Part shown: piece by piece, positions 23,201 to 35,397 of the stretch | Layout of the letters: each line of letters opens with the position of its first letter | Position numbering within the stretch: the first letter of the stretch is position 1 | Source: Hirsutella rhossiliensis | Lineage: Eukaryota; Ascomycota; Sordariomycetes; Hypocreales; Ophiocordycipitaceae | DNA length: 64,000 nt | NCBI RefSeq assembly: GCF_020360975.1 | Contig: NW_025408668.1 | Span: 7,998,001 to 8,062,000, forward strand | Direction of reading: 5' to 3' | The notes under the pieces: generated by a model | The model's database searches: none | What the model was told of the DNA's origin: nothing | The model's input: the letters and a program-made list of their open reading frames with translations, nothing else | Program-made: the position numbers and the translations under genes

Positions 23201-25255
23201 ACTCCTATAAGCTAACCTTAGCGGAGCGGAATTACGCTATTTATAATAAGGAGATACTAGCGATTATTAGCTACCTTAAGTAATAGTAAGTAGAGCTCTA
23301 GAGCTATAAGAGCTTTAAGGTTCTTATAGACTATAGGAACCTCGAGTACTTTATAACCTACTAGTACCTCTCGGAGCGGTAAGCCCGCTAGGTAGAGTAT
23401 CTCTTATACTTTAACTTCTCGATTAAGTACCGGCTAGGGCGGGACTCTATAGTCTTAGATACGCTTTCTTAGAGGGATTAAGACCGGCCGATAGGAGCGG
23501 ATATCGAGGCCCGGGATCTATAGCTTATCCTATAAGAAGCGCTACGGACTTATATAGGAGCTTCCTTAGTAAAGGAAGGCGCGGCGCTAATAGATAAGCC
23601 TTCCCCTATACCTTTGCCTCGGCCCGGCGAGGAGGGATAGACCGGCCTAAGGGCGCGTACGGCGCGGGTGTTTTAAGATAAGGTCCTCTAGCGCTTATAG
23701 GATAGGATATCGTCTCTAGACCGTACCTACGAGAGCGTACGCTACGCCGTTAAGTCCGGCGCTCGACGCCTCGATCTAAAGCTAAAGCTAAAGGTATAAG
23801 TAGCCGACTATTATATCGACCTACGGGGGTACCTACGTTAGCGGGGGAGACTATAGGTGCCGGGCGCGCTATATACTATAGAAGCTAGGGAGAAGGATAG
23901 ACCGCTAGAGCTAGACGAATAGAACGAGCTCTAAGGGAAGCTAGTCTAGCTTGTCTATAACTCTAGTATTATAGGCTACTTAGGTAGGTAGGGCATAGTA
24001 GTAGGCCTTATAAGGGATTTCTACTAGCCCCTCTTATAGTACTACGTTCGCTGCTTCCTCCGTAACTATAATATCTACGGCCGTACTAAGATTTAGAGGG
24101 CGTAGCTTAAGGGGCTACTTAAGTAGCTTCCGGTACCCGACCGGTTCTATATATATATATAGATAGACTTTATAATAGACCTCCTACTTATAGAGGGCGG
24201 TAACCGCTATATATAGGTAATTAAGGACCGACTTAGTAAGTCTATAATATTAAAGCTAATACTATTTATAGATATAGAGTCCTACGTAGAGCGCTTCTTA
24301 TAGTACTAGGCCCGCTTATATAGCTAGCTAGCCTTTATTATAAGCGATAAGGGATCGAATTAAACTAGCCGCTTTTAATAGCACCTATACTAGCTACTTT
24401 AGATTATATAGCTACTTAGTATAATATATTACCTATAGACCGATAAAGGGCCTAAGAGGGTTAACTAGGAGGCGTAGGCTTACTTATAGGCCGTCGTAGC
24501 CTATAACTAAGTAGACTAAGACTATTAGCTCCCCGCGGCCTAACTTACGTTAAATAGTAAACTATATACCTTTATTAAGATAGCCCCTTTCTTTATAACG
24601 TATAGCTTTAAACTACCCTTACTAGTTCCCTTTATTATAAGCGTAGTAGTAAAGTAGTATAGTAATTTATTACCGGAGGGCCGCGCCTCTACGTTTATAT
24701 AAAAGCTATAGGAGACTATAGATTATTACTAATCCGCGATAGCCGCCGTAGCATAAGATTAAGAGCGGCACGCTAATAAGACTAAGGCCTTAGTAGATAG
24801 GTTTATAGTAAGAGATAAGGTATAGCTAGACCTCTATAACTATAGGTCGGTATAGCTAAAGAAGAAGCTTAACTAGCTATACGTAAAGTTTATAGTATAA
24901 AGGGTTATTAGCCTATAGGTTATAGAGCTCGATAGTCTCTTAATAGGGGTCTATAATAAGATTAACGTAGACCTCCTTCGTAGAGCCTCCTTTAACCCGC
25001 TACCTAGATAAAAAGTAGCGGACGCTTAACCGCTTATAATTAAGGTAGAGGGAGAGGACGAGTTTAAGGTTAAAGAGATATAGGCCGCGCGCTAGAAAAA
25101 GGTCGGTAAGGGGAAACGCTAGGAGGTCCTTATTAAGTAGCGTAGGTATCTCGACCCTATATAAGAACCTATATATAAGTTTATAGGAACTATAGCCCTT
25201 AATAAGTTTAAAGCCTTATTTAAAATAGTAAATAAGAATAATAGACTAGTAAACT
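20285..25255 (+). pseudogene. Gypsy-A2 gag-pol, RIP-inactivated
   Basis: Aligns along its length with 6480-11440 of copy 1, giving the same domain order: gag, protease, RT, RNase H, integrase, chromodomain. The protease again reads Asp-Glu-Gly (near 21.57 kb: gacgagggctgctagtgc), so the Glu is not a RIP change private to one copy. The RT box is again YINN near 22.68 kb. More stops than copy 1. Confidence 0.9.
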
Positions 25256-25399
25256 ACCGATAGTAGCCTAGGCTAGGACTACGAAGTAAGTATAGCGAAG
25301 GGGGTAATTACGGTAATATAGGCAATATAAGCGTAATAGTATAAGCGGAGATAAAAATAGCGTTTATTATAGGGCGGAGCCCCTAAACTACCTAGGCCT

Positions 25400-26317
25400 A
25401 TTCTTTATCGTTATTATTATTATTATCTTTATTATTATCGTCCTTATCGGCCTCTTTCTTCTTATTAGCGGCGGCGGCGGTCTTTAAGGCGCTAAGGCGG
25501 CCCTCTAAGCCCGTAAGCTAGTCGGCGGCGGCGGCGGCTCTAAGGGTAGAAGGGCGGCGGCTAGCGGCGGCGGTAAGGGTAGCGGCGGTAGCAGAGGCGG
25601 GTATAGCTAAGGGGACCGCTAATAGGGCGACGGAGGTAGTATCCCTAGCGCTAGGTATATTAAAGGCGGAAATAAGGGAGCGAAGGAATAGGACTTACTT
25701 AAGTATAAGGCCCTATCGCTCGAGGGCGCGGAGGTTACGGTAGGCGGCAGCGGCGGCGGTAAGGCGCTTCTTAGTAGCCCCCCGCGCCTACTTATACGAG
25801 CCGGCCTTTTAAGCCGACGCCGTAGCGAGTAGGATAAGAGGCGCCGCCTTATAGGCGCGGCCGGCTCGCGCGCACTAATAGCAGCTGCCGCCGCGGCGGC
25901 GCCCGGCCTAGTCGGAGTAGTCGAGCTCCTACGACGTATAACGTATATAAGGGGCCGAGCGGGCGGCGCCGGCCTAGCGCTTATACTATAGGAGGTTAGC
26001 GGATAACGTCTATTACGCTTACCTAACTATAGACTTACGGGGGTAGCGGAGACGGAGGCGGGGGCTAAGGGGCCGGGCGTTATAGGTAGCGGCGAGGACG
26101 GCGTCGTTACCCTAAGAGGCGACGTAAGAGCGAATAGCGTAGTAGAGGTAGCGGCGGCGGCGGTAGGAGCGGTGGTAGCGGCGCGGGCAGGAGCGGCGGC
26201 AGCGGCGGAGTCGTCGTCGGCCGCGGCTAGCACGGCGTCGACGAACGACTCTATACGCTCCGAGAAGGAGGAGGTAGGAGAGGGAGAGGTAGATATATCT
26301 ATCGCGGAAGTTAGTAC
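25400..26317 (-). pseudogene. Antisense ORF of Gypsy-A2
   Basis: Same antisense frame as in copy 1. The best-preserved part reads LTSAIDISTSPSPTSSFSER, then IESFVDAVLAAADDDSAAAA, then Pro/Ala-rich sequence; 26027-26233 is stop-free with an internal ATG. The putative start codon reads GTA here (26315-26317). An acidic Asp/Asn tail is encoded near 25.40-25.45 kb. The ATG-started sense frame at 26172-26426 overlaps it and is probably a shadow. Confidence 0.6.
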
Positions 26318-26861
26318 AACGGAATACGGCCTTTTACTCTATAAGGCGCGGAACTTATTAGTTAAAGTTATTATTATTATTAGGGCTATTATTACTACTA
26401 CCGCTACTACTATAAGTATACGTTAATAGAGCGGCTTATATAGCTAAGAACGGACTAACGCTTTAGGTAGAGCGGAACTTACCTATTAATACTATTACTA
26501 TAGTTAAAGAAAGGAGAGAAGGAAGGGAAGGGGGAAAGGGGGGATACCGCTTTATATACCCCTTAATAAAGGATACTGCCTAAGGTAGAGGGGACAGGTA
26601 ACCTAAGGCTTACGTAGGTCTAGACTAGCCGCTAGCTACCTAGGGGCGTATATAATAGGTTACGCTCCTATTTAAACGGCTAGCCGGCCGATAAGTATAG
26701 AGCCGGGTCCCGGCTACTTAGGCTAACGGGCGCGGGGATAATAGGGCTAGTAGGGCCGGCCCTATTAATAGGAAAGGGTAGGGAAGAGCCCGTAGCACGG
26801 GCCTAATTATATAAGAGCCGTTAATAGGGCAGGGCTATACCGCGCTTAAGGGAGGGTATTA

Positions 26862-27047
26862 TATAAGAGTCTTTAACTATTATAGGTAATAGGCTTAGGC
26901 CGTGGCCTAAGCTATATAGTTACGTACGGAGGGCCGGATCCCGTAAGTATAAGGGCGGGCTAGCCGCGTATAAAAGAGCTTTATATAGCTTATTAATATT
27001 ATCCTATAGATAGCACCTACGTATACGCCTCTACCTACTTTATAATA
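26862..27047 (+). repeat. Gypsy-A2 3' LTR
   Basis: 186 bp, preceded by the polypurine tract ending at 26861 and followed by the GGTAG duplication. Confidence 0.95.
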
Positions 27048-27052
27048 GGTAG

Positions 27053-28290
27053 CCCTTAAGTTATACTAGCCTTTAATAAAAAGAACTTAGCGGCTAATAT
27101 CTAAGCTTTCCCTTTAAAGGTTTCTATTAGTTAGTTCTTACCTTCTTTAATTAGTAGTAGGATATAGGTCGGTTTTAGTAGTAGCTTACTATAGAGTCTA
27201 GCTTACCTCTTTATACTTTAGAGCTTAGTATTATTAGCGCTAAATTCCTTTAAGAACTCGCGCTAGTAAGCCCTCCTTACTTTATAGATAGTCCGCTTTT
27301 AAGCTATAAACGCCTTATATAGGTCTTTTTAATTTACCTTACTTCTTTCCTACTTATACTTCCTCCTTACTTTCTTAGCCTCCCTTATTACCCTCCTTAC
27401 CTTTAAGGTAAACTATATATTGCCCTTAAGTAATACTTACCCTTAGCGCGGAACTATAGCTATCGCGATTTACGCTAAGGTAGTAAAGATATAGTCTAGG
27501 TCCTAGTCGATATCCTTAAGCGTTTAAAATATTAGTTAGTATAGTCTTAGCTAAGATATAGTCTTAGCTTTAACTAGATTTACTTTTACTTTTTTTTACT
27601 TTAGGGCTAGTTTAAGTACTTAGGCCTAGGTATCGACCTATAATATAATAGTCTAAGGGATATAGTCTAACTTAGTTAGGTTTAAGTTAGGCTTAGTATA
27701 CTATATCTTAGTCTCTAGTATTACTTAAGCTAGGTTAATAGTACTATCCCTTTAGCTATAAAAAAATCTTATATACTCCTTTCTAAAAGTAGCGAGTTTA
27801 AGTTATAATCTTATTACTTTTTATATAAGTTATATCGCGCTATCTAAGGTTCTATTATATTTATCTTAAAATAAGTAATAAATATTAAAGTCCCTTACTA
27901 TTATTATAAGGTACTTTAGTTTAATTATACTTAGGTTATATAACGCTCTAGCCCTTATAGCCCTTAGTAGTAAGTAAATCGCTTATAGTTTAATACTATC
28001 TTTAAAAATTACCTTACTTTAGTTTAGTTTAAACTAAGGCGACTAAGTCCCTAGCCTAAGCCTTTTATATATATATAGCGCGTACCTCCCGTCTTTATAG
28101 ACTAGGCTATAGGGCGCCGCTTTATAGGGAAGGGGGCCGCCTCTTAGTATAGCTTCTACTTCTTATAGTACTATTAAGTTAAAGCCGGCTTAGTAGTAAA
28201 GCGCTAACTATAAGAATATACCCTTATATTCTTATTTTACTATTATAAAGATATAATAGGCATAGGGAGGCTTTATAAAATAAGCTAGTA
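27053..28290 (-). pseudogene. LINE ORF2, N-terminal part: APE-type endonuclease and linker
   Basis: Read on the minus strand, the frame begins near 28.28 kb. The endonuclease shows the N-terminal block AGFNLIVLQE (the conserved Glu), then YSLVYKDGRYALYI, IIVRDFNIYY (GDFN motif), DSTINLA (..TIDLAW) and LDYIP (SDH(L)PI, His now Tyr). A basic linker follows near 27.3-27.4 kb (REAKKVRRKYK, then YKVRRAY and REFLKEFSANN), the usual spacer before RT in Tad/I LINEs. The endonuclease would nick the target DNA. The frame is cut at the Gypsy-A2 site. Confidence 0.8.
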
Positions 28291-28422
28291 AAAAGAGGCT
28301 CTATAATATAGTCTAAGGGAATAACCCTTAAAAGATAAAGACTTCTACTAGATATCTATACCTTCCTCTAGGAAAGGTAGGTTAGGATAAGCCTATCCTT
28401 ATAAATAAAAATATATATAAAA

Positions 28423-28905
28423 TGTATAAGTTAATTATAAGTAGAACGAATACCCTATTGCCTATTTTAGCTTAGCGGTTCTAAAGATATCCGCGATATA
28501 AGAATAGGTAGGGCATAGAATATTCTAGTTAAATCTACTACTTATACTAAAACCTATAGTCTTACGTTAACTATTACGCTATAATTAGACCACCTACTAA
28601 GTTAGGAAGATATACTATAGATAGAGCTTTTTAAGCACTATAGAATATACTAGAAAGCTAACTAATTAGTCTATTAGTAGGCGAGCAATAGTCTATAAAA
28701 GACAAAGGATTTCCCTAGGAGTAGTAGATAGAATAAGTAAGTTCGTAAGTATCTTTTATAACACTATTCTTTTAATATATTATTTAGCCCCTTATATGCT
28801 CGTTATAAACTCCGGACGAAATCCTACCCTATACTCCTTCGACCGATCTTTCCGCTTACGTTATCGATTACCCGATTCTACGCTTATTGCTTATACCTTC
28901 TTATA
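28423..28905 (+). repeat. Candidate Copia-2 5' LTR
   Basis: Placed from an intact TGTATAAG start and a CTTATA end (RIP-mutated CTTACA) that together form short inverted termini, directly before a primer-binding-like sequence. The 483-bp length is close to the Copia-1 LTR. It contains a TATA-like TATAAAAGAC near 28.69 kb. There is no second copy to confirm it. Confidence 0.45.
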
Positions 28906-28920
28906 GGTTATAAGCCTAGC
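28906..28920 (+). other. Copia-2 primer-binding site candidate
   Basis: GGTTATAAGCCTAGC resembles the Copia-1 site GTTATAAGCCCGGG and would pair with the anticodon arm of initiator tRNA-Met (GGGCTCATAAC, allowing RIP). Confidence 0.45.
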
Positions 28921-28939
28921 TTCTTTATAAGTTAGGTAA

Positions 28940-31900
28940 TAACTTTAAAAAATCTTCGAAATTCTAATACGACCTCGAACTCTCTAAAATAGGCTCTAGG
29001 GATAAGTTCGAATTTACTAAACTTAAGGGTAGTTCTAACTATACCTTCTAAGCTATTCGAATATAGGCTCTTTTAGTTAGAGAGAAGCTTTCTACTACTA
29101 TATAGTAAGAAAATTACTTAAAAATAGAAGAAGCACTTACTTTAATTTTTCTTTATATTAAAGATAGTCCTTTAACCTAAATAAAGTATATAATAAATAC
29201 TAAAGAGGCGTAGGATAGGTTAAAAAACCTATATAACCCTATTTCCTTTACCTTAAATTACCTACTTATAAAGGAGCTTTTTAATACTTCGGTAAGGGAT
29301 TTCGAATCCTTAGAAGGCTACCTAAATAAGGTAAAAGAGGTATTCGAAGAGCTAAAAGCATAGAATATTATAATTCCGGAAGTAGTTATTATAGCTTGGA
29401 TTTTAAATAGCCTTTTAGGCTCGTTTTCTAGCTATATAACTAATATAATATAAGCTCTTCGAAATAACTTAGAAGCTTTTAATCTAGAGTCTCTCTCTAG
29501 TAGTCTTATAAACGAATTTAAGAGGACTAAGTCTCTAGAAAATCCTCCTAAGCAGGCTTTCTTTACTAAGAAGCCCTAGAAAAAGATAAAAATTATATAA
29601 TAATGCACTTACTATAAGAAGAAAGGGCATCTAGTTAAAGATTGCTACTATCTTTACCCGGAAAAGGCCCTTAAAGGCTTTTCTAAAAATTTAAAAAATT
29701 AAAAGAAAGGAATACCTTCTAAGAGGCCTAGAAAACCTTCTATAGAAGGAAATCCTATTAAAATAGACTCTTACGTCGATAAGAAAACGAAAAATCCCTC
29801 TTCTTTATATATATCGGAAGCAGAAAAAATAGAAATCGATAATTAAACGGACGAAGAACTAGAAATCGATTTTTCTATTCCTCCTCCTACCCCTAAAGGC
29901 TATAAAAGCTCCGAAGAAGAAGCAGAGGTATATATCTCTTTAAATATCCTTAAAAAAGCCGTATTTAATAATAGGCAAATAGGACCTTTAAATTCCTCTC
30001 GAATTAAAGACCTTATATATAAGGTAAAAGAGAAGGAAATCCCTTATAAAACCTTAGAGAATAGAAATTTCTATAATTTTATATACGATACCGGTGCTAC
30101 TAGGTATATAGTATCGGAAAAGAAATTCCTTATTAATTTTCAAACTATCTCTACTAAGGTTAATTAGGGAAAGGCATCCTATATAATTATTAAAGGCTAT
30201 AGAGATCTTCTTTTTAGATTTCCGAAAAATAAAAGGCTATTTATCTTAAGAAACTGCCTTTTTATACCCGAATTAAGGGTAAATATTATAAGCTAATCGT
30301 ATTTTAAAAATACTTATGCCTTTATTAATAGTAAGGAAATTTTCCTGCTAGATAACTAAGCTAATATTATATTTAAAGGAAAATAGTAAGATAACCTTTA
30401 TATCTTCTCTTTAGAAATTCCTTTCTTAAAGAAGAAGACATTCCTAAATAATATTAATAATATAAGGAATAATATAAAGGACCTTAACTTTTATTTATAG
30501 CATTTAAGGCTAGGATATATAAGTCTTAAAGCCTTACTAGAAACCTTTAAAAGATATAATAAAGATATAACTATCCTTAAGAAGGATATTATAAAAATTA
30601 AAGAATACGAGGCTTATATTAAAGCGAAGGCAACTAATAAAAGGAATAAATCCCTATTTAATAAGGTATATAATTACCTTAATAAAGTTACTATTAATAT
30701 TTAGGGACCTATAAAGACCCCTACTTATAATAAATATACCTCCTTTATATCCTTTTTAGATATAGGGATAAGATATTTAGAAATATCCTTAATAAAATCT
30801 AGGGTAGAAGCCCTAGATAAATTCTTAGAATATAAAGCCTTGGTTAAAAATAACCGGGATAATATTACTATAAAGGAAGTTTTTTCGGATAACGTAAAAG
30901 AATTCCTATATAAAATAAAACCCTACTGCTTAAGAAAGAGAATAAAATATTATACTAGCCCTCCTAGGACTCTTAAATTAAACGGAGTAATAGAGAGGAT
31001 TAATAGGACTATTTTAAATAAAGTCCGAGCTATTTTATTTACGGCAAAACTGCCTAAATATCTATAGGGAGAAGCTATTTTAATAGCAGCCTATTTATAT
31101 AATAGGACCCCTTACTTACGAATAGGCTTCTAAACTCTTATAGAGAAGAAGGAAAATAAATCTCTAGCCTTAGAAGACTTAGAGAAAATTAAGACCTTCA
31201 AGTACTATTTATTATAAAAAAAGACCCCTTAGATAAGCTAGAGATAAGAGCTTATAAGGGTATTATTATAGGCTATACTAAAAATGTTTATAAAATATAT
31301 AACTTTTCGAAAAGAAAGGTAATAATTTCTAGAGATATTATTATCCTAGAAAATAAATTTATAGAAAATTAAAAGAAAGAAGACCTTAAGGACTTTAACT
31401 TTAATACCTTACCTTCTATAAATAAGGTCCTAGATAATTATTTATAAAGGGAACCTATATATAAAGAAGGCAATAACTCTTCTTTAAAAGAAGAGAAAAT
31501 AACCCTCCTATAAAGGAAAATAATCCTCTTTTAGAAAAGGGATTAAATAAGGATCTAAAAATCCGTATTAATATACCTAAGAAGCTAAACGGATTTTATA
31601 AAGACTATATCGTATACCCCGAAATAAATACTATATTAAATAGTAAAAGTAAAGAGATTATTCTATCTTTACTAGAAAATAAGAATCCTATAAAGCCTAA
31701 AACATTTAAATAGGCTATAAATAGCTTAGAAGCTATAGAATAGAAAAGAGCTATGTTTCTAGAAATAGAAGAGCTCTTAAACTAAAATACCTAGGAATTA
31801 AAGCCTCTTCCTAGCGATAGGGAGGCCCTAGGCGGCCGTTAGGTCTATAAAATAAAGCGGGATAATAATAATATTATTAAATATAAAGCCCGCTACGTAG

Positions 31901-32505
31901 TATAAGGATTTAATTAGGTCTACGGCCTAGATTATTTAGAAACCTTTTCTACGATAGTAAGACCCGAATCTATTAGAATGCTACTTATAATAGCTATTTT
32001 TAATAATTATACTTTACTATAATACGATATAAAAAATGCCTTTATATATACCGAAATAGATATAGATATTTATATAAAAATCCCTATAGGCTATAAAGAG
32101 CTAATACTTAAAGACTGGTTTAATAAAAACTAGTATAAGTATAATATTAGCTATTTATAGTTTTTAAAGCTATATAAAAAGAAAAGGCTAGTAGTAAAAT
32201 TAAAGAAAGTATTATACGGCCTTAAATAAAGCTTAAAGCTCTAGTATAACTATCTTAGCTTAGTATTAGCTAAGATAGGATTTTCGGCCCTTCCTATAAA
32301 TAAAGGGGTATTTATAAATACGTAATATAAAATTACGATAGTAATTTATATAGATAACCTCTTAATAATAAGGCCTAATAAAGGTATAATAAATAGTCTA
32401 CTTAAAAAAGTAGTAGATTATATAAAGGTTTAGCCTCTAGGTAAACTAAAAGACTTCTTAGGAATATATATAATTATAAACTAGAGTAGAAAGGAGATAT
32501 TTATA
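28940..32505 (+). pseudogene. Copia-2 gag-pol (truncated after RT)
   Basis: Gag part 28.94-29.75 kb with SGSRDKFEFTKLKGS-like start and a zinc knuckle near 29.60-29.65 kb in which one Cys is now Tyr (CTYYKKKGHLVKDC). Protease YDTGAT with catalytic Asp at 30087-30089. GAG-pre-integrase and integrase follow; 30840-31067 is stop-free and contains the conserved end of the integrase core, GVIERINRTILNK, with Glu kept. RT (RVT_2 type) runs from about 31.7 kb: KPLPSDREALGG, YDIKNAF, LKKVLYGLKQ-like block, and box YIDN at 32347-32358. A handful of TAG/TAA and the 3' truncation inactivate it. Confidence 0.85.
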
Positions 32506-33990
32506 TCGTTTATACTTAGTTTAGCCTCCTTAGCCTTACTAGCTAATAGGTATTTTAAGCTTAACCTTTTATCTTAGTATAGTTTACTTAGTTTTTACTT
32601 TTAAATTATAGTCGATTTAAGAACGCCTTAAGCTTTAATAGTAAGAAGTACCTATTACTTAGTATATATTTAAGTATTTATAAACTATTAAGGTCGTTAT
32701 AAGTAGTTTTCCTTTACCTTTCCCTAGGCTTTATTCGCTATAAGGTAAGTTTAGGTCTATAATAAGTAGTCCCCTTAATATAAGATATAGTTATAAGGGA
32801 TTTTACCTTTCTTAGCTTTATATTTATCTTTACTTCTATTATATACTATACTCTTATATTAGCTATAAAGTTATATTAATATATACTATTTAGCGATATA
32901 GCTATATCTATAGTAGTTATAATACCTTTATAATTAAACTAACTTATTATAAGGTTTATATTAAAAGATTTATACTTTAAGGACTAAGCTTAGGTTATAA
33001 AGCTTATTAGCCTCCTTTAAGCTACTAACCTTAATAAGTATAGTTATCGCTATTAATATCTTAGATTAAAGGTATAGCGCTTAAGCTTAAAAGACCTTAA
33101 CTTTATTCGCCTTTATAATCTTATAAAGTAATTACTCTTTATTTACTATCGCTACCCTTAAAGGGATATTCTTAGCGACTATTATATACGCACGGTAGGT
33201 AATTATAGCCTTTAGTCTAAATACGGCCTTAACCTAGCCTTAGTCCTTTTAGTAAGCTCTCGCCGCGGTATTAAATATAACCGCGATATCTCCGCTTTAA
33301 AAGCGCTTCGCCGTTATAGCGCTTATAGCTTTTAAGGCTATATTTACCGCCTTTACTATATCCTTTAGTTCGTAGCTTAGGATTTTAAGCGGTGCCTTAA
33401 TAGGGACTATAATAATCTCGCGTTTATAGCGCGGTAGGACCTATTTTACTATAGCTTTATATTAGGTCGGTCCCTTAGTCTTAGCTACGACTACGGCCTA
33501 AGTTCGCTTAGGGCCCCCTAGGCCTAAAGCGATACTTAGGCAGAGTTCTTCCTTAACTACCTCCTTAATTATATCCTAGATTATTATCTTAAAGCTCTTA
33601 TTTATATAAAGTACCGCTAATAATACGCTACTAGCGCGGCTTTTTACCTTAGAGAGCCGTTTAACTATTACCTATACCTTATTAAACTATACGCTTAAGA
33701 TAAAGCCCGTGAGTTTATTATATATTACTTTTTCTATAAGGTTACTCGGCGCCTAAGCTAGTATTATATCGCTACTTTAGGTTTATTAACTCGCCTTATT
33801 AAGGTATATAAATTTAAGTAGCGTCTCTTTACGCTATATACTTTAATCGAGCTTAGTATATTAAAGGCCGCTACTATATTTACCTACCTCTTAGCCTTAG
33901 TATAGTATTTTTACTAAGGGTAATTAATACCGCTAAATTAATTCTTAGTATTAATTAGTATTTTAGTCGCGATATATACTTACTATAAGT
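32506..33990 (-). pseudogene. LINE ORF1 (gag-like), RIP-inactivated
   Basis: Minus-strand frame of Tad1-type ORF1. It shows the stretch TREIIIVPIKAPLK near 33.4 kb, then AVNIALKAISAITAKRF, SGDIAVIFNTAARAY and AIITYRAYIIVAKNIPLRV (33.1-33.35 kb), which corresponds to the conserved Gag-like nucleic-acid-binding core. A downstream segment (32.6-32.9 kb) sits where Cys/His knuckles are expected; the ligands now read mostly Tyr. It is separated from ORF2 only by Copia-2. Confidence 0.7.
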
Positions 33991-34029
33991 ATATATTAGT
34001 TTTATAAGAAGTTTTCTATAAAGGTATTT

Positions 34030-35397
34030 AAAATAACTAATAAGGAATAAGAAGCTAAATAGAAACTTTAAGAACTTTAATAAAAGATCTTAATATTAGA
34101 TTATACTATAAAGTTCTATTAAGTTACCTTAAAACTTAATTAAGATAATAAACCTCTTATATTATAATTTTATAATAAGCTTAAAAAAGAGGTTAAGGAT
34201 AAACTTTATAAGGAAAATCGAACTAACAACCTCTTAGACTATATTACTATAGTAGTATAAATTAATAATAAATAGTATATATAATACTAAGAAAAGAAAT
34301 AAGGAAGAAGAAACTAAAACCCTTTTTTTAAGAATAACTTTAACTAATACGCTAACTATAAAAAAAAGGGCGAAGCTCTTATTACCTACGCTTATATAAC
34401 TAACCTAGGTAAGATAAATCTAAATATAATATAGAAAAGTAAAGGAAAGTATTTTAACTATAAGAAACTTAAATATTACTTTAAAGAATATAAATAACCT
34501 TATAAAGAGAGGAAAACCTACTAAGTATTAGCTTTAAAAGGTAAGAAATACTTAAACGCTATTAATAAATAGGAACTAAAGTATAAACTCCTTAGTTTAA
34601 CTATATACTATAATAATAAATATATAATATACTTAAGTAATAAGAATAATACTAAATAGTTCTTAAAGCTATTAAAGAAAACCCTTATAATAATATAATA
34701 AAAGGATCTTAAAATATAAAAATAAGTTAAATTTATAGAACTAAAATACCTTTATCTTAAAAAAGTCTCTTAAAACTAAATTAAAAAGAATAGTAAACGA
34801 TTCTAAGAAGATATATAAAATAAAAATTAATAATAATAATAAGTAGTTTATAAATAATATAATAAAGAAGATATAGATATAGCCTTTATATTTATAAAAC
34901 TTAGATAATAACCTAAGGAGGAATATTAAAGTATCGATAATATAAGCTTTAAAGAATAAGAAATACTTAAAGAAATAAAAGATAAGAACGAACTTATACT
35001 ACTACCCTTACTATTAAAGGAGAATACTACGATTAAAGAATACGCTTTATACTTTAAAGAATTTAAGGAAATACTTAAAATTAAAACCTAATAAATACCT
35101 TAAACTTTTATAGAAAACTAATAAGCTATATTAATTTAATACTAACTAGTACTATATAAAAGAAACTATACTATAGCTATTACTATGTTTAATACCTTTA
35201 TAGCTTTATAATAAGAATAGTAACTATAAGGAGAATTTAAAAATAATATATAAATACTACTTACTTATAAGTACTATAAGTATATTTTATAGATATTATA
35301 TATCTACCTAGATTATATAATATACTTTTAAATAAAGGTATAATATAATACTTTCTTAGTTAGGTTTAAGGGATAAGTACTTTTAAAACCCTACTTA
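34030..35397 (+). pseudogene. Gypsy-D gag, C-terminal half, and following sequence
   Basis: Resumes in the frame of 15185-15519: KITNKE, EANQKL-like, DYTIKFYQVTLKLN, LILQFYNKLKKEVKDKLYKE, NNLLDYITIVVQINNKQY, which is the C-terminal capsid of Ty3/Gypsy Gag. The zinc knuckle near 34449-34490 is readable as YFNYKKLKYYFKEY: all four CX2CX4HX4C ligands have become Tyr. Downstream, KYKLLSLTIYYNNKYIIYLS near 34.58 kb resembles the start of a protease/pol region. The frame then decays and the Copia-1a LTR follows. Confidence 0.7.

Larger units (their letters stand above)
20076..27047 (+). mobile_element. Gypsy-A copy 2: complete, inserted in LINE ORF2
   Basis: 6972 bp with 186-bp LTRs (20076-20261, 26862-27047) and a perfect target-site duplication GGTAG (20071-20075, 27048-27052). 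Same layout as copy 1. It splits LINE ORF2 between the endonuclease/linker part (27053-28290) and the RT part (17950-20075). It is more RIP-mutated than copy 1 in gag-pol: many CG sites of copy 1 are TA here. Confidence 0.95.
28423..32505 (+). mobile_element. Copia-2 retrotransposon, truncated at its 3' end
   Basis: Lies between LINE ORF2 and LINE ORF1. It has a candidate 5' LTR, primer-binding site, gag, protease, integrase and most of the RT, then stops abruptly near 32505 where minus-strand LINE ORF1 begins. RNase H and the 3' LTR are missing, so no target duplication can be shown. Less RIP-damaged than its neighbours (more intact codons, Cys and Met retained), so probably a later arrival or a divergent low-copy family. 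Confidence 0.8.
15520..34016 (-). mobile_element. Tad1-like LINE, full length, split by Gypsy-A2 and Copia-2
   Basis: Bounded by a 13-bp target-site duplication TATAAAGGTATTT (15507-15519 and 34017-34029) inside Gypsy-D gag. Read on the minus strand the order is: 5' region, ORF1 (right), ORF2 endonuclease, linker, reverse transcriptase, C-terminal cysteine/histidine region, long 3' region, and a TAA-repeat tail at 15520-15541. Without its two insertions (Gypsy-A2 6972 bp plus TSD; Copia-2 about 4.1 kb) it is about 7.4 kb, close to the size known for Tad1. Everything in it is RIP-mutated. Confidence 0.85.
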
